64,000 nt of DNA from Microcoleus asticus IPMA8 (GTDB taxonomy: Bacteria > Cyanobacteriota > Cyanobacteriia > Cyanobacteriales > Microcoleaceae): contig NZ_SRRZ01000014.1 in the NCBI RefSeq assembly GCF_013179805.1, forward strand, positions 19,796-83,795, written 5' to 3'. Positions 33,440 to 43,742 of this stretch are shown in pieces. The position numbers and the translations under genes are program-made. The notes under the pieces are model-generated. The model searched no databases and was not told the origin of the DNA. It saw nothing but the letters and a program-made list of their open reading frames with translations. The number at the start of each line of letters is the position of its first letter. The first letter of the stretch is position 1.

Positions 33440-36400
33440 ATGTTTAACAAAGTTCTAATTGCAAATCGCGGTGAAATTGCCTGCCGAATTATCCGCACGC
33501 TCGATCGCCTCGGAATTGCTTCGGTAGCAGTATATTCTGAAGCCGACGCCCGCGCCAAGCACGTTTTCGCCGCCAGCGAAGCCGTTTGTATCGGTGCAGC
33601 CGCCGCAGCCGAGAGTTATTTGCGGTTCGATCGCATTCTCGAAGTTGCGCGCCAAACAAAAGCTCAAGCTATCCATCCGGGTTACGGCTTTTTGAGCGAA
33701 AATGCTGAATTTGCCGAAGCTTGTGCCAGCGAAAATATTGCATTTATCGGCCCGACTCCGAGTCAGTTGCGCTGCTTTGGATTGAAGCACACCGCGCGGG
33801 AAATAGCCGCTGCAAATCAAGTGCCGCTAACTCCTGGAAGCGAACTTTTAGCAAGTTTAGAGGATGCGGAAAAAGCGGCTGGGGCGATCGGCTATCCGGT
33901 GATGCTCAAAAGTACCGCAGGCGGCGGCGGCATTGGCTTGCAGGCTTGTTTTGGCGATCGAGATTTGGCAGAAGCATTTGAAAAAGTACAGCGTTTGAGT
34001 CAAAGCAATTTTAAACAAAGCGGCGTTTTTTTAGAGAAATATATTCAAACAGCCAGACACATTGAAGTCCAAATCTTTGGAGATGGCAAAGGAAATGTCA
34101 TAGCCTTGGGCGAGCGAGATTGTTCGGTGCAGCGGCGCAATCAAAAAGTAATTGAAGAAACCCCCGCCCCTGCTATTAGCGACGAACAGCGAAATCAGTT
34201 GTACGGTGCAGCAGTGCAGTTGGGAAAAGCGGTAAATTACCAGTCAGCGGGTACTGTTGAATTTGTATTTGATGTCGATGCGAAACAGTTTTATTTTTTG
34301 GAAGTCAACACGCGCTTGCAAGTCGAACACGGCGTAACTGAAGCTGTAAACAACATCGACCTCGTTGAGTGGATGGTAAAACAGGCTTCGGGAGATTTGT
34401 TCCCCCTGCAAGAGTACCGCTATCGGCCCCAGGGACACTCAATTGAGGTGCGAATTTATGCCGAAGATGCCGGCAAGAATTTTCAGCCGAGTTCTGGGTT
34501 GCTGAATCAAGTTGCATTTCCCGAAAACGTCCGCTGCGACAGTTGGATAGAAACCGGCACAGAGGTAACTCCTTTTTACGATCCGCTGCTAGCCAAAGTA
34601 ATCGTTTGCGGGGATAATCGAACCCAGGCGATCGTAAAACTAAAAGCTGCTTTAGATGCCAGTGAAATAGCGGGAATTGAAACTAATTTAGATTACCTCC
34701 GCCAGATTTTGGACGATTCCCGATTCAGCCGGGGCGAACTGAGCACGCGCTTTTTAAACTCTTTTGAATACGCACCTTTAACGATCGATGTATTGGATGG
34801 GGGAACCTACAGCAGCATTCAAGATTATCCGGGGCGGATTGGCTATTGGGATGTTGGCGTGCCGCCTTCTGGGCCGATGGATCATCTGGCATTTCGATCT
34901 GCAAATCGTTTAGTAGGAAATCCCGAATCGACAGCCGGATTGGAATTCACAGCGACAGGCCCAACTCTGCTCTTTAATGCCGATACAGTTATTAGTTTAA
35001 CCGGTGCAATTATGAAGGGAACGCTAAACGGCGAATCGGTGCCGTTTTGGACGGCAATTCCCGTAAAAGCTGGCAGCATTCTCAAGTTAAAAGCCATTCA
35101 AGGCGGCGGCTACCGCACTTATTTAGCAGTCAAACACGGCTTTAATGTCCCCGATTATTTGGGAAGCAAATCAACTTTTGTACTGGGCAAATTTGGCGGA
35201 CACGCGGGCCGCACGCTGCGTCCGGGAGATGTGTTAAAACTCAACCAAACTGCAACTCTGGAAGCGGAATTATCTTTGCCTCCGGAACTAATTCCCACCT
35301 ACAGCAATAATTGGGAAATCGGCGTTTTGTACGGGCCTCACGGCGCGCCGGATTTCTTTACTGAGTCAGACATCGAAATGTTTTTCTCCACAGAATGGCA
35401 GGTGCATTACAACTCGACGCGGACGGGCATTCGGCTGATCGGCCCGAAGCCCACCTGGGCGCGTCAAGACGGCGGGGAAGCGGGTTTGCACCCGTCTAAC
35501 ATTCACGATAATGCTTACGCGATCGGCACGATCGATTTTACGGGCGATATGCCTGTAATTCTCGGTCTTGACGGCCCGAGTTTGGGAGGTTTTGTGTGTC
35601 CTGCTACTATTGTGCAGTCGGAATTGTGGAAAATCGGGCAACTGAAACCGGGGGACAGCATTCGCTTTCACTGTTTGAGTTTTGCTGAAGCTTTGCAGCG
35701 GGAAATAGCACAAAATAGGCAACTTACTATTTTTTGTTTGTCTGTTTTTGGGCAAAATGCGGAGGAATTGCCCGCAGTTCCCACCTCTCCAATTTTGCAC
35801 GAAATTCCCGAATCTCCGGGACAGGTTGCTGTTACTTACCGTCAAGCTGGGGATAAATATATTCTAGTGGAATACGGCCCGTTGGTGCTGGATTTAAATT
35901 TGCGTTTTCGGGCGCACGCATTGATGGAACAGTTGAAAGCAAATCCGTTACCGGGTGTTATCGAATTAGTGCCGGGAATGCGATCGCTCCAAATTCACTT
36001 TGAGAGCCGCCAGATTTCGCAACAGCAGCTAATGCAGGCGCTGATTGCGGCGGAGGCGGAACTTCCGGCGATCGAGGATTTGGAAGTGCCGGCGCGAATT
36101 GTGCACTTGCCTTTATCTTGGGAAGATGAATCGACGCTGTTGGCCATTGAAAAATATATGCAGTCTGTGCGATCGGATGCACCTTGGTGTCCCAGCAATA
36201 TTGAGTTTATTCGCCGCATAAACGGGCTTGACAGCATCGAACAAGTCAGAGAAATTGTATTTAATGCTAGCTATTTAGTGATGGGTTTGGGAGACGTTTA
36301 TTTAGGCGCGCCCGTCGCAACTCCCCTCGATCCGCGCCACCGTTTGGTTACTACTAAATACAATCCCGCCCGCACTTGGACTCCTGAAAATGCAGTTGGC

Positions 36401-37057
36401 ATTGGCGGCGCGTATTTGTGCGTTTACGGGATGGAAGGGCCCGGAGGTTATCAATTTGTCGGCCGCACGGTGCAAATGTGGAATCGGTTCAAACAAACGG
36501 CGGATTTCCAGTCTGGTAAACCTTGGCTTTTGCGCTTTTTTGACCAAATCCGATTTTATCCGGTTTCTCATGAGGAATTGCACCGCTGTCGGGAAGCATT
36601 TATCGAAGGGAAGTTTAAATTAAAGGTTGAGGAAATCACTTTTAATTTGAGAGAATACAATGAGTTTTTGCATTCTATTGCTAACAGTGCGGCTGAATTT
36701 AAAGCGCAGCAGCAGGCCGCATTTAATGCAGAGCGCGATCGCTGGGCCGCATCCGGGGAATTTGAAGCTGAATCTGCAGCAGAAGCCTCGGCGGATGTGG
36801 CTTCTGAAACAGCGGCGGAGGTTACTTTGCCGATCGGTTGTGAGGCAGTTGTCGCTCACGTTTCGGCCAATGTTTGGCAGGTGCTGGTTAATGTTGGAGA
36901 TGCGGTTGCTGAGGGCGATCGCCTGTTAATTTTGGAAGCGATGAAAATGGAAATTGCTATTACTGCTGATGTTGCCGGCACTGTGGCCGAGTTGTTTTGT
37001 CAAAAGGGGCAAACGGTGACAGCCGGACAAATTCTCGTGGCGGTTCAACCCCATTAA
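33440..37057 (+). CDS. Biotin-dependent guanidine/urea carboxylase
   Basis: The product has 1205 residues. Residues 1-450 are the biotin carboxylase ([23 protein letters not shown]-grasp [22 protein letters not shown]). Next come KipA/KipI-like halves of the carboxyltransferase ([40 protein letters not shown]; then [20 protein letters not shown] and [16 protein letters not shown]). The C-terminus is the biotin carrier domain with Lys1169 in LEAMKMEI. Such enzymes were long called urea carboxylase; those next to guanidine-I riboswitches and UAAP pairs are known to prefer guanidine. The riboswitch upstream, the deiminase-type pair and atzF support guanidine here. I cannot place the substrate-specificity residue by eye. 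Confidence 0.93.
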   Translation: MFNKVLIANRGEIACRIIRTLDRLGIASVAVYSEADARAKHVFAASEAVCIGAAAAAESYLRFDRILEVARQTKAQAIHPGYGFLSENAEFAEACASENIAFIGPTPSQLRCFGLKHTAREIAAANQVPLTPGSELLASLEDAEKAAGAIGYPVMLKSTAGGGGIGLQACFGDRDLAEAFEKVQRLSQSNFKQSGVFLEKYIQTARHIEVQIFGDGKGNVIALGERDCSVQRRNQKVIEETPAPAISDEQRNQLYGAAVQLGKAVNYQSAGTVEFVFDVDAKQFYFLEVNTRLQVEHGVTEAVNNIDLVEWMVKQASGDLFPLQEYRYRPQGHSIEVRIYAEDAGKNFQPSSGLLNQVAFPENVRCDSWIETGTEVTPFYDPLLAKVIVCGDNRTQAIVKLKAALDASEIAGIETNLDYLRQILDDSRFSRGELSTRFLNSFEYAPLTIDVLDGGTYSSIQDYPGRIGYWDVGVPPSGPMDHLAFRSANRLVGNPESTAGLEFTATGPTLLFNADTVISLTGAIMKGTLNGESVPFWTAIPVKAGSILKLKAIQGGGYRTYLAVKHGFNVPDYLGSKSTFVLGKFGGHAGRTLRPGDVLKLNQTATLEAELSLPPELIPTYSNNWEIGVLYGPHGAPDFFTESDIEMFFSTEWQVHYNSTRTGIRLIGPKPTWARQDGGEAGLHPSNIHDNAYAIGTIDFTGDMPVILGLDGPSLGGFVCPATIVQSELWKIGQLKPGDSIRFHCLSFAEALQREIAQNRQLTIFCLSVFGQNAEELPAVPTSPILHEIPESPGQVAVTYRQAGDKYILVEYGPLVLDLNLRFRAHALMEQLKANPLPGVIELVPGMRSLQIHFESRQISQQQLMQALIAAEAELPAIEDLEVPARIVHLPLSWEDESTLLAIEKYMQSVRSDAPWCPSNIEFIRRINGLDSIEQVREIVFNASYLVMGLGDVYLGAPVATPLDPRHRLVTTKYNPARTWTPENAVGIGGAYLCVYGMEGPGGYQFVGRTVQMWNRFKQTADFQSGKPWLLRFFDQIRFYPVSHEELHRCREAFIEGKFKLKVEEITFNLREYNEFLHSIANSAAEFKAQQQAAFNAERDRWAASGEFEAESAAEASADVASETAAEVTLPIGCEAVVAHVSANVWQVLVNVGDAVAEGDRLLILEAMKMEIAITADVAGTVAELFCQKGQTVTAGQILVAVQPH

Positions 37058-37097
37058 AGATACTTCATATCAATTCCGGTTGCACCGTCCGTGATTG

Positions 37098-37170
37098 TTG
37101 ACTGTTGACTGTTGACTGTTGACTGTAGAAGGAGGGGTGGAAAAACTCAATGGTTGACTGTTAACTGTTG
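37098..37170. repeat. TTGACTG heptamer tandem repeat
   Basis: Four TTGACTG units (37098-37126) are followed by a shorter TTGACTG-TTAACTG-TTGACTC run at 37150-37170. They lie between the carboxylase and psbA, which converge here. Confidence 0.85.
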
Positions 37171-37242
37171 ACTCGATTTTATTATTGTGATGCAACCGGA
37201 AACGATATTAAATCCCCGCCGTAAAATTATTTTTTCCCAAAC

Positions 37243-37272
37243 AAAAAGCGCCCCTATTTCTAGGAGCGCTTT
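37243..37272 (-). terminator. Terminator of psbA
   Basis: On the minus strand AAAAGCGCTCCTA and TAGGGGCGCTTTT form a stem of 13 positions with one mismatch around GAAA, followed by TTGTTTG. It begins 22 bases after the psbA stop codon. Confidence 0.85.
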
Positions 37273-37293
37273 TCGTTTATCTAGGACTAAAAC

Positions 37294-38376
37294 TTAGCCG
37301 TTGATAGAAGGAGCAACCATTGCTACGGGAGTTGTCTCACCAGCAGCCAAGTCGAGCGGGAAGTTGTGAGCGTTGCGCTCGTGCATGACTTCCATACCCA
37401 AGTTAGCGCGGTTGATCACATCAGCCCAAGTATTGATGACACGACCTTGCGAGTCGATAATCGATTGGTTGAAGTTGAAACCGTTCAAGTTGAACGCCAT
37501 CGTGGAGATACCCAAAGCGGTAAACCAGATGCCGACTACTGGCCATGCACCTAACAAGAAGTGCAAGGAACGGCTGTTGTTGAAGGAAGCGTATTGGAAA
37601 ATCAAACGACCGAAGTAGCCGTGGGCTGCGACGATGTTGTAGGTTTCTTCTTCTTGACCGAATTTGTAACCGTAGTTCAAGGATTCGGTTTCGGTTGTTT
37701 CCCGAACCAAGGAAGATGTTACCAAGGAACCGTGCATGGCGGAGAACAAGCTACCACCGAAGACACCGGCTACTCCCAACATGTGGAAGGGGTGCATCAG
37801 GATGTTGTGCTCGGCTTGGAACACGATCATGAAGTTGAATGTGCCGGAGATACCCAAGGGCATACCGTCAGAGAAGGAGCCTTGTCCGATGGGGTAGATC
37901 AAGAATACTGCGGTGGCTGCTGCAACTGGTGCAGAGTAAGCTACGCAGATCCAAGGACGCATACCTAAGCGGTAAGACAGTTCCCATTCACGACCCATGT
38001 AGCAGAAAATGCCGATCAGGAAGTGAAATACTACCAATTGGTAGGGGCCGCCGTTGTACAACCACTCATCGAGGGAAGCTGCTTCCCAGATTGGGTAGAA
38101 GTGCAAGCCGATGGCGTTGGATGAAGGAACAACTGCACCTGTGATGATGTTGTTGCCGTACATCAAGGAACCTGCTACTGGTTCGCGGATGCCGTCGATG
38201 TCCACTGGAGGGGCAGCGATGAAGGCGATGATGTAGCAAATGGTGGCGCTGAGCAAGGTGGGAATCATCAAGACGCCGAACCAACCTACATAAATGCGGT
38301 TTTCGGTGCTGGTGACCCAGTTGCAAAACTGGTCCCACAGGTTGGCGCTTTCGCGCTGCTGTAAGGTTGTTGTCAT
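37294..38376 (-). CDS. psbA: Photosystem II reaction-centre protein D1
   Basis: The product has 360 residues from [18 protein letters not shown]1 binds P680, pheophytin, QB and the manganese cluster in the thylakoid. Key residues are visible: Tyr161 (YZ), His198 (P680 ligand), His215, Ser264, Asp170 and Glu189, and the C-terminal extension after Ala344 ([11 protein letters not shown]) that is cleaved by CtpA. Residue 130 is Glu (GREWEL), the form typical of high-light or stress-induced D1, whereas low-light forms have Gln. An open frame extends 10 codons upstream, but this ATG matches the family start. The promoter at 38426-38454 lies 50-80 bases before it. Confidence 0.98.
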   Translation of the reverse strand: MTTTLQQRESANLWDQFCNWVTSTENRIYVGWFGVLMIPTLLSATICYIIAFIAAPPVDIDGIREPVAGSLMYGNNIITGAVVPSSNAIGLHFYPIWEAASLDEWLYNGGPYQLVVFHFLIGIFCYMGREWELSYRLGMRPWICVAYSAPVAAATAVFLIYPIGQGSFSDGMPLGISGTFNFMIVFQAEHNILMHPFHMLGVAGVFGGSLFSAMHGSLVTSSLVRETTETESLNYGYKFGQEEETYNIVAAHGYFGRLIFQYASFNNSRSLHFLLGAWPVVGIWFTALGISTMAFNLNGFNFNQSIIDSQGRVINTWADVINRANLGMEVMHERNAHNFPLDLAAGETTPVAMVAPSING

Positions 38377-38425
38377 TTGTTTATGATTGCTGTATTTGGT
38401 TGTCAATGTTCGGATGATGTTTATA

Positions 38426-38454
38426 TTATTAACGGTATCGTTAAGGTTTGTAAA
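38426..38454 (-). promoter_or_regulatory. Predicted psbA promoter with palindrome in the spacer
   Basis: On the minus strand TTTACA (38449-38454) and TAATAA (38426-38431), followed by TATAAA, stand 17 bases apart. The spacer and -10 edge contain TTAACG-ATAC-CGTTAA, arms of six bases around a four-base gap, a plausible operator. Confidence 0.6.
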
Positions 38455-38564
38455 GGGGTTGAGCGACAGTTTAACTGATGACTGCGATTAGGAAAGCTGA
38501 TGAAAACAGAGACAGGGGCGAAAAAAGGCGATCGTTGCTAGGTCGATCGAGATGACAACTTAAA

Positions 38565-39341
38565 TTATGTCGGCACCAACTCCAAGCGATATCGGTACAA
38601 AGCCACAGGATGCCCGCCCGCAGCAAAATAATCCGGGTCTTGCGGCGACAAATAAATCGCTGTCACCTGATCGGCTTCAATTCTTTTACTCGCAGAATCG
38701 CCATTTTCTCCGCCTCCAACAACTCGATAAGCCGTTGTTGTCTCCACCTCATTCAAATAAATATCAGACTCTCCCCGAAACACCTGCTGAGAAATTTCTG
38801 TAGACACAAACTCGCGAGGATTCGGCGTCTCAGTCCCCCGACTGGTAACAATTGAAATTAATTGGCGTTCCCCTTTCAAAACAGTAATTTGGCGGTTGGG
38901 ATTGGTCGGATCGACTTTCACCGAAAGTACGCCACCATCGCCTAAATAAGCCTTGGCAATATTCAAACCGTTAAAAGTGCGATCGGCTACAATCTTTTTA
39001 GCCTTTTTAGATGTATAATTATAACCAAAAACAATATTTTTTTCAGGTTTAAATCGCACTTTAAATAATACTGGCTGCTGCAAATACTGGCGGTTGCTTT
39101 CAAACCCAGGCGTCACAATATTTGGGGCTAAAGGAGCGGCTAAATCCACCAAAGTGCTCGCAACATTCCAATTGCCGCCCATCCAGTCGGGATATACCAA
39201 ATCTCCCTTAGCGACAGCGATAGGAGGCTTGCTTTCCCAATTGGGAAAACTGGATAGGCGATCGCCCAAAACCCCCGCCCTCGCACCGCCACCCCACAGC
39301 AACACCAGCAAAACCAAACAAAAACTCCAAATTACCTTCAT
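38565..39341 (-). CDS. Predicted thylakoid-lumen/secreted protein (DUF6816-like)
   Basis: The product has 258 residues from the ATG at 39341 (MKVIWSFCLVLLVLLWGGGA). A signal peptide of about 22 residues ends in GARA. The mature part begins GVLGDRLSSFPNWESKPPIA and carries PDWMGGNWNVASTLVDLAAP, features of a protein conserved in cyanobacteria and plastids. Function is unknown. It lies upstream of psbA on the same strand, 190 bp away, but psbA has its own promoter, so cotranscription is unlikely. Confidence 0.75.
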   Translation of the reverse strand: MKVIWSFCLVLLVLLWGGGARAGVLGDRLSSFPNWESKPPIAVAKGDLVYPDWMGGNWNVASTLVDLAAPLAPNIVTPGFESNRQYLQQPVLFKVRFKPEKNIVFGYNYTSKKAKKIVADRTFNGLNIAKAYLGDGGVLSVKVDPTNPNRQITVLKGERQLISIVTSRGTETPNPREFVSTEISQQVFRGESDIYLNEVETTTAYRVVGGGENGDSASKRIEADQVTAIYLSPQDPDYFAAGGHPVALYRYRLELVPT

Positions 39342-39479
39342 ACCCAATTACATTCAAACAACTAACCTTCTGTCTCTCTTTCTCTTCTTTATCTCTTCTC
39401 TGCGTTCTCTGCGCCCTCTGCGGTTCATTAATTCAGAAATTAGACAACAAATGAGTTAAACATCATATTTTATACCCTT

Positions 39480-39562
39480 CTCAAAAACAGGCATCCTGCC
39501 TGTTACACAAAAATAAATTTTATTTTTGTGGGGAGTAGGGGTTGGGCAGGGTATCCCGCCCC
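39480..39562. repeat. REP-like palindromic repeat (GGCATCC variant)
   Basis: AGGCATCCTGCCTGTTACAC is followed by an A/T palindrome (AAAAATAAATTTTATTTTT) and GGGCAGGGTATCCCGCC. It is related to the elements at 10147 and 31665. The gap just before it (39361-39428) holds the CTCTGCGTTCTCTGCG-type repeat also seen at 14110-14156 and 61220-61378. Confidence 0.6.
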
Positions 39563-39596
39563 CTATATGCAATTTAAAAGTGAAAAAACCTATGTT

Positions 39597-40004
39597 TTAA
39601 AGCGCCTCAACAGGTGCGGGTTCCCAAAAATCTCCGTATTTCTCCTTCAATTGGTTCCAGTTTTCCACCTGTCCCGGTTCGTATTCTCCCGGCTTTCCCC
39701 ACTGCAAAAACGCGCTCAAAGCAGCCTCATTTTGTTCGTCCAGAAAACGGATTGCATAAGTAGTAAAATTGCCTCTTTTCGCCTCGCCTGTTTCAAACTT
39801 CACCTGTTTGATTTTGTCCATATTCAAGTGAAACTCAAATATATCGGCGTGCATATTGGCATATTTACCCTTCGGCAACTCCGCATAAAACAGCTTGTGA
39901 ATTGAACCGCGAACTTCCAGCACAGCCGCGCTGCTAGTCACGATTAAACGCAGCGTTCCCAATTGTTCGCAAGCTTCCAAGAATTCTTTCAGAGTCGCAG
40001 TCAT
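39597..40004 (-). CDS. ChuX/HutX-like heme-utilisation family protein
   Basis: The product has 135 residues (MTATLKEFLEACEQLGTLRL). The sequence matches the small ChuX/HutX-like family of cyanobacteria, with ELPKGKYANMHADIFEFHLN, KFETGEAKRGNFTTYAIRFL and FLQWGKPGEYEPGQVENW. These proteins have the fold of one half of heme-binding HemS/ChuS; binding of heme or another tetrapyrrole is predicted, not shown. It is monocistronic, with a GGATTGT-type heptamer repeat (40013-40040) directly before the start codon. Confidence 0.7.
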   Translation of the reverse strand: MTATLKEFLEACEQLGTLRLIVTSSAAVLEVRGSIHKLFYAELPKGKYANMHADIFEFHLNMDKIKQVKFETGEAKRGNFTTYAIRFLDEQNEAALSAFLQWGKPGEYEPGQVENWNQLKEKYGDFWEPAPVEAL

Positions 40005-40104
40005 ATCAATTTTGGATTGTGGATTGTGGATTTTGGATTAAATCGATAATAAGAAAATGGGAGTTGGGAATTAGGAAAAGGAATTATAGAAAAAAGGATA
40101 ATTC

Positions 40105-40178
40105 TTCCTTCTTCCTTCTCTCCTAGATAACTAAAGCCTCTCCTAGACAACTAAAGCCTTCTTCCTTCTTTTGACCCC
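40105..40178. repeat. TTCTTCC heptamers and a 20-bp duplication before phoH end
   Basis: Short runs of CTTCTTCCTTC flank two copies of TCTCCTAGAYAACTAAAGCC. The block lies between the ChuX-like gene and phoH. Confidence 0.75.
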
Positions 40179-40203
40179 CTCGCGAAGTCGAAGGGTTCTT
40201 CCT

Positions 40204-41157
40204 TCATGTTTCGTGCAGTTCGTAAGCAGCGACAATCCGCTGCACTAGCGGGTGTCGCACCACATCCGCCTGAGAAAATTCGCAAAAAGCAATGCCCTCA
40301 ACGTTACGCAGAATGTTTTGGGCAACTGACAATCCCGACTGTTGGTTTGGTGGCAAATCTGTTTGAGTGATATCGCCCGTCACTACCATTCTCGATCGAA
40401 AGCCCAGACGAGTCAACACCATTTTCATTTGAGCCGGGGTCGTATTTTGAGCTTCGTCCAAAATTACGAAAGCATTGCTGAGAGTGCGGCCCCGCATATA
40501 AGCTAAAGGAGCTACTTCGATCAAGCCTCTTTCCATTAAATCGGCCATTTTTTCAGGGTCGATCATTTCTTGCAGGGCGTCGTAAAGGGGGCGCAAATAG
40601 GGATCGACTTTTTGCTGCAAATCTCCCGGCAAAAACCCTAATTTTTCGCCTGCTTCTACAGCCGGCCTGGTTAAGATTAGCCGTTCGTACTGTTTGCTTA
40701 ACAAAGCTTGGATGGCGAAAATAGCTGCTAAAAATGTCTTGCCAGTACCGGCGGGGCCGATGCAAAATGTCAGGTCATGGGTGCGTACTGCTTGGACGTA
40801 CTGCCGCTGCTTGAAGGTTTTGGCTCTAATTTCTTCGCCTCGGCGTGTTTTGGCAAGAACGTCTCGCTGCAAGTCTTGCAAATCGCCTTGGCGGTTGGTA
40901 TCCAAAGCTTGGCGCGCCGTCTGGATTTCAACTCCGGTAATATTTTTGCCTGATTTCCAATAGTCGGAGAGCGATCGCACTAATTTATGACACAATTCTA
41001 CTTGACTTTTCGTGCCGGAAATCAGCAGTTCTTGCCCTCGCATCACCAGGTTAGCGCCGGTTTGCTTAGAGATAATTTTTAGGTTTTCTTCTTGATGGCC
41101 CGAGAGCGACATCGCGCTTTGAGTGCTCGGCAACTCTATGGTTAATTTTTCAATCAT
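40204..41157 (-). CDS. phoH: PhoH-family ATPase
   Basis: The product has 317 residues from the ATG at 41157 (MIEKLTIELPSTQ); the open frame continues 24 codons further but the family start fits this ATG. An N-terminal KH-like region (about 30-75: NLKIISKQTGANLVMRGQEL) precedes the NTPase: Walker A IGPAGTGKT (133-141), then LILTRPAVEAGEKLGFLPGD and Walker B FVILDEAQNTTPAQMKM. PhoH-type proteins are RNA-linked ATPases of uncertain role, with links to ribosome and RNA metabolism. It is not placed next to ybeY here. Confidence 0.93.
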   Translation of the reverse strand: MIEKLTIELPSTQSAMSLSGHQEENLKIISKQTGANLVMRGQELLISGTKSQVELCHKLVRSLSDYWKSGKNITGVEIQTARQALDTNRQGDLQDLQRDVLAKTRRGEEIRAKTFKQRQYVQAVRTHDLTFCIGPAGTGKTFLAAIFAIQALLSKQYERLILTRPAVEAGEKLGFLPGDLQQKVDPYLRPLYDALQEMIDPEKMADLMERGLIEVAPLAYMRGRTLSNAFVILDEAQNTTPAQMKMVLTRLGFRSRMVVTGDITQTDLPPNQQSGLSVAQNILRNVEGIAFCEFSQADVVRHPLVQRIVAAYELHET

Positions 41158-41231
41158 GCCAACATAAGCTCCCTCCAAATAAGCAATTAAAACTTCACAA
41201 CTAACAGTTAAATCAGTCCCTTTTTGCAAAC

Positions 41232-41279
41232 AAAAAAACGCCCATTACTAGGTAAAACCTAGTATCTAAGGCGTCTTTT
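41232..41279 (-). terminator. Terminator of the rpsP-khpA operon
   Basis: On the minus strand GACGCCTTAGATACTAGGT pairs with ACCTAGTAATGGGCGT, followed by TTTTTTTGTTTG, a typical intrinsic terminator with a long T-run. It lies 250 bases after khpA and before phoH. Confidence 0.85.
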
Positions 41280-41349
41280 AGATTTAGCTGCCAAATGAGT
41301 TTGGTGCTTGAGATACAAATCAAATCTCCTTTCAATCAAGTCAGGCAAC

Positions 41350-41385
41350 TTTAGATTTTAGATTTTAGATTTTAGATTTTAGATG
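41350..41385. repeat. GATTTTA heptamer tandem repeat
   Basis: About five GATTTTA units stand between khpA and the terminator of its operon. Confidence 0.85.
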
Positions 41386-41528
41386 TACCTCATCCCGCTG
41401 ACATTTGAGATTTAAAATTTTACATTTGTGTCCGATCGCAAAATCGGCAATCTCAAATCAAGCGGGGCTTGTAATACAAAGTTTACAACAGGCAATCTAA
41501 AATCTAAAATTGTTTTTTGGTTCTGCAG

Positions 41529-42050
41529 TTAATAACCGGGAGTATTTCTGCTCGTTCTAAACGTAGGTGTGTTAGTACGGCGAGGTTGTTCTCTCGGAGT
41601 TCTGCTAGCTAAGGGACTCGGCGACGGAGGCGGCGTCCGGGGTCGGAAGTCGCCTCGCGGCTCGCGCGAGCCGCGATCCGGACGGTCGCGATCCGGGCGA
41701 TCGCGATCGCCCCTGGGCGGCGAGGAGCCACGATCGCCGGCTTCGCCATCGTATATATCTAAGTAGAGCGACTGACCCGCCGTCTGCGCCACCGCTTCGA
41801 GCGTAGTTCTAATTGCCTGAATATTGCGTCCGCCCCTACCGTAAACCCGGCCTTTGTCGGGATCTTCAAAAGCGAGCCTAACCCAGACCCGCGATTGGCG
41901 CGGGTGCAGTTCGCAATCAACCCGCAAAGAGCCTGGGGTCTCTAAAAAAGGCCCAATTAAAAACTTAACCAGTCCAGCGTAGTTGGGACTAGCTGACTGC
42001 TGTTGTGCTGGATTCAACGTTGGCTCCGGCTCCGACTTGTTCAAATACAT
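41529..42050 (-). CDS. khpA: KhpA-like KH-domain RNA-binding protein with long disordered tail
   Basis: The product has 173 residues. The KH domain spans about 25-100 and shows the family sequence [20 protein letters not shown] and the GxxG loop in [12 protein letters not shown]. The last 70 residues are low-complexity Arg/Asp/Pro ([18 protein letters not shown]), encoded by repeated GCGATCCGG/HIP1-like units, and are much longer than in the 75-residue KhpA of firmicutes. KhpA-type proteins bind RNA, often with KhpB. The frame overlaps the end of rpsP by 62 bases if the ATG at 42050 is used; this suggests translational coupling. Gene symbol follows the family; cyanobacterial function is not established. 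Confidence 0.82.
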   Translation of the reverse strand: MYLNKSEPEPTLNPAQQQSASPNYAGLVKFLIGPFLETPGSLRVDCELHPRQSRVWVRLAFEDPDKGRVYGRGGRNIQAIRTTLEAVAQTAGQSLYLDIYDGEAGDRGSSPPRGDRDRPDRDRPDRGSREPRGDFRPRTPPPSPSPLASRTPREQPRRTNTPTFRTSRNTPGY

Positions 42051-42273
42051 GGGCTTTTCTCAGGATGTCACGCACGGTGTCAGTTGGCTGAGCGCCTTCT
42101 TGCAGGCGCTTGACAATCGCTGGAACATCCAGCCTGGTTTCGTTATTTCTGGGGTTGTAATAGCCGAGCTCTTCTAGGGGACGGCCGTCGCGGCGGGTAG
42201 AACTGTTCATCGCTACAATCCGGTAGCTTGTCTCGCGTTTTTTCCCGTATCTCTTCAATCGCAGTTTGATCAT
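41989..42273 (-). CDS. rpsP: 30S ribosomal protein S16
   Basis: The product has 94 residues, beginning [20 protein letters not shown], with [16 protein letters not shown]. It is a small-subunit assembly protein. The last 12 residues or so ([14 protein letters not shown]) form a variable tail that overlaps the khpA start. It is followed by khpA on the same strand; the trmD and rimM genes often found with it are absent. Confidence 0.97.
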   Translation of the reverse strand: MIKLRLKRYGKKRETSYRIVAMNSSTRRDGRPLEELGYYNPRNNETRLDVPAIVKRLQEGAQPTDTVRDILRKAHVFEQVGAGANVESSTTAVS

Positions 42274-42354
42274 CTTCTTGCAGAATAGTCTTGTTTCAAT
42301 TCTAAGCTATTATGCCTGTCGTCTTTCTGCGAACCCCAACTCAACCCCTATTTC

Positions 42355-43689
42355 TTAACCTCCCAGCAAAATATCGCTGCGATTTGCTGCCCCCAAGGCA
42401 GGTCTGCCGCCGTCAATGTGCGGTGTAATTGCTAGTGGCAAAGTCAATGCAGTTCCCCACTGCTGCACCAATTTTTGCAAAAATATATCTTGCTGTTCTC
42501 TCAAAGAGTCCCAATCAGTGCCGCGATTAATAATTGCAAACCACACTAAACCCCGATCGCGCGTGGGTATGGCTCCAGCCAAAGCAATCACGGTGTCCAA
42601 ACTACCTGTTTTCACCACAGCAGATCGCGGAATGTGCCGGTGTTCTACAGTGCCTTTATCGCGCCCGGACACCGGAAACAAGTCAGCAATCGTCAGCCCA
42701 GTAGTCTGAAGGTTGCGGGCGATCGCCTGCATCATCCCACAAGCCGCCCTCGGAGACATCTGATTTTCCACTCCCAATCCCGAACCGTTAACCAATTGAA
42801 GTTCCTCCTCCGGCACCCCCGCCGCCCAAGTCGCTTGCTGCTGCACTATCTTTGCCCCGCCCAAATCGTCGGCCAGCATCTGAGCCATTTCATTATCGCT
42901 GTGGACGTTCATCTGCTTGAGAATTTCGGCTAAAGGGAGCGATCGGCGCTTCAGGAGCAAATGACCAGAAGTCACAAATTTCTCAGCAATGACGCTGCCG
43001 GCCACCGTTACTTGCGGCTTTCTAGTTCCCGGAGCCATCTTAGAATACATTGCCACCACGTCCTGAGGCCAACTGCGACCGTCGAGGGCCTGTCGAAGTA
43101 TCTCCCCCGCAGCCAAAGGATCGGACTGGTAGTTCATGCGAAAATTGCCTGTCACCACCAAATTGCCCGCCACGCGATCGATACCCATTTGATTGAGAGC
43201 ATTGCCCACGGCGATCGCCTCCTCCCACACAAACAGCGGATCGCCCCCGCCGCTGACCACCAAATCTCCCTCCAATACACCATTGCTAATCGGCCCGGTT
43301 GCTCGGAACCGCGTTTCAAACTGATAATCCGCGCCCCAAGTCTCCAGCGACGCCAGAGAAGTCGCAATCTTAGTCAGCGAAGCCCCAGGCATCAGCACTG
43401 TCCCCTGCTGACTTACCAGCGGCACCATTCCCGCTTGCACCCAAATTCCCTGATTCCCATCAATCAGGTTCTTGTCTTTTAAGTCTTTTAAATATTCCCG
43501 CACCGTCGCTTCTGCGGGCAAGTCTGGATTTGCCGCACTTATTCCCCCAAAAGCCAAATCTTCGGCCACCACTAACCCGGGTATTCCTCCCCGCCAAGCC
43601 AGCACTGACGCAGCATTAGGCGCGGCAGTGCCTACCCCAGCCATGTCCAGCCACAGAGACATCATCCCTGAGCTAAATAAATCCAGCAT
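42355..43689 (-). CDS. dacB: D-alanyl-D-alanine carboxypeptidase, PBP4/S13 type
   Basis: The product has 444 residues. The three penicillin-binding motifs are present: SLTK (104-107 in PGASLTKIAT), SDN (in NVHSDNEMAQML, about 278-280) and KTG (in VVKTGSLDT, about 375). The N-terminal segment lacks a clear signal peptide, but the first 30 residues are mildly hydrophobic, and the true start may differ. S13 enzymes cleave D-Ala from peptidoglycan stem peptides, or cross-links, in the periplasm. A GATTTTA repeat lies directly upstream of the start codon. Confidence 0.87.
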   Translation of the reverse strand: MLDLFSSGMMSLWLDMAGVGTAAPNAASVLAWRGGIPGLVVAEDLAFGGISAANPDLPAEATVREYLKDLKDKNLIDGNQGIWVQAGMVPLVSQQGTVLMPGASLTKIATSLASLETWGADYQFETRFRATGPISNGVLEGDLVVSGGGDPLFVWEEAIAVGNALNQMGIDRVAGNLVVTGNFRMNYQSDPLAAGEILRQALDGRSWPQDVVAMYSKMAPGTRKPQVTVAGSVIAEKFVTSGHLLLKRRSLPLAEILKQMNVHSDNEMAQMLADDLGGAKIVQQQATWAAGVPEEELQLVNGSGLGVENQMSPRAACGMMQAIARNLQTTGLTIADLFPVSGRDKGTVEHRHIPRSAVVKTGSLDTVIALAGAIPTRDRGLVWFAIINRGTDWDSLREQQDIFLQKLVQQWGTALTLPLAITPHIDGGRPALGAANRSDILLGG

Positions 43690-43712
43690 TTTTTACTCCT
43701 AAAGTCAATCGA

Positions 43713-43742
43713 TTTTAGATTTTAGATTTTAGATTTCAGATT
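43713..43742. repeat. GATTTTA heptamer tandem repeat
   Basis: About four units stand just upstream of dacB. The rest of 43743-44045 contains a CGGATGAATCCGGGG palindromic repeat, shared with 47745-47825, and the plsX promoter region; no gene is seen. Confidence 0.8.

Noticed and set aside
42961..43482. A 173-codon frame opposite dacB
   Set aside because: Antisense shadow of a confident gene with intact penicillin-binding motifs.
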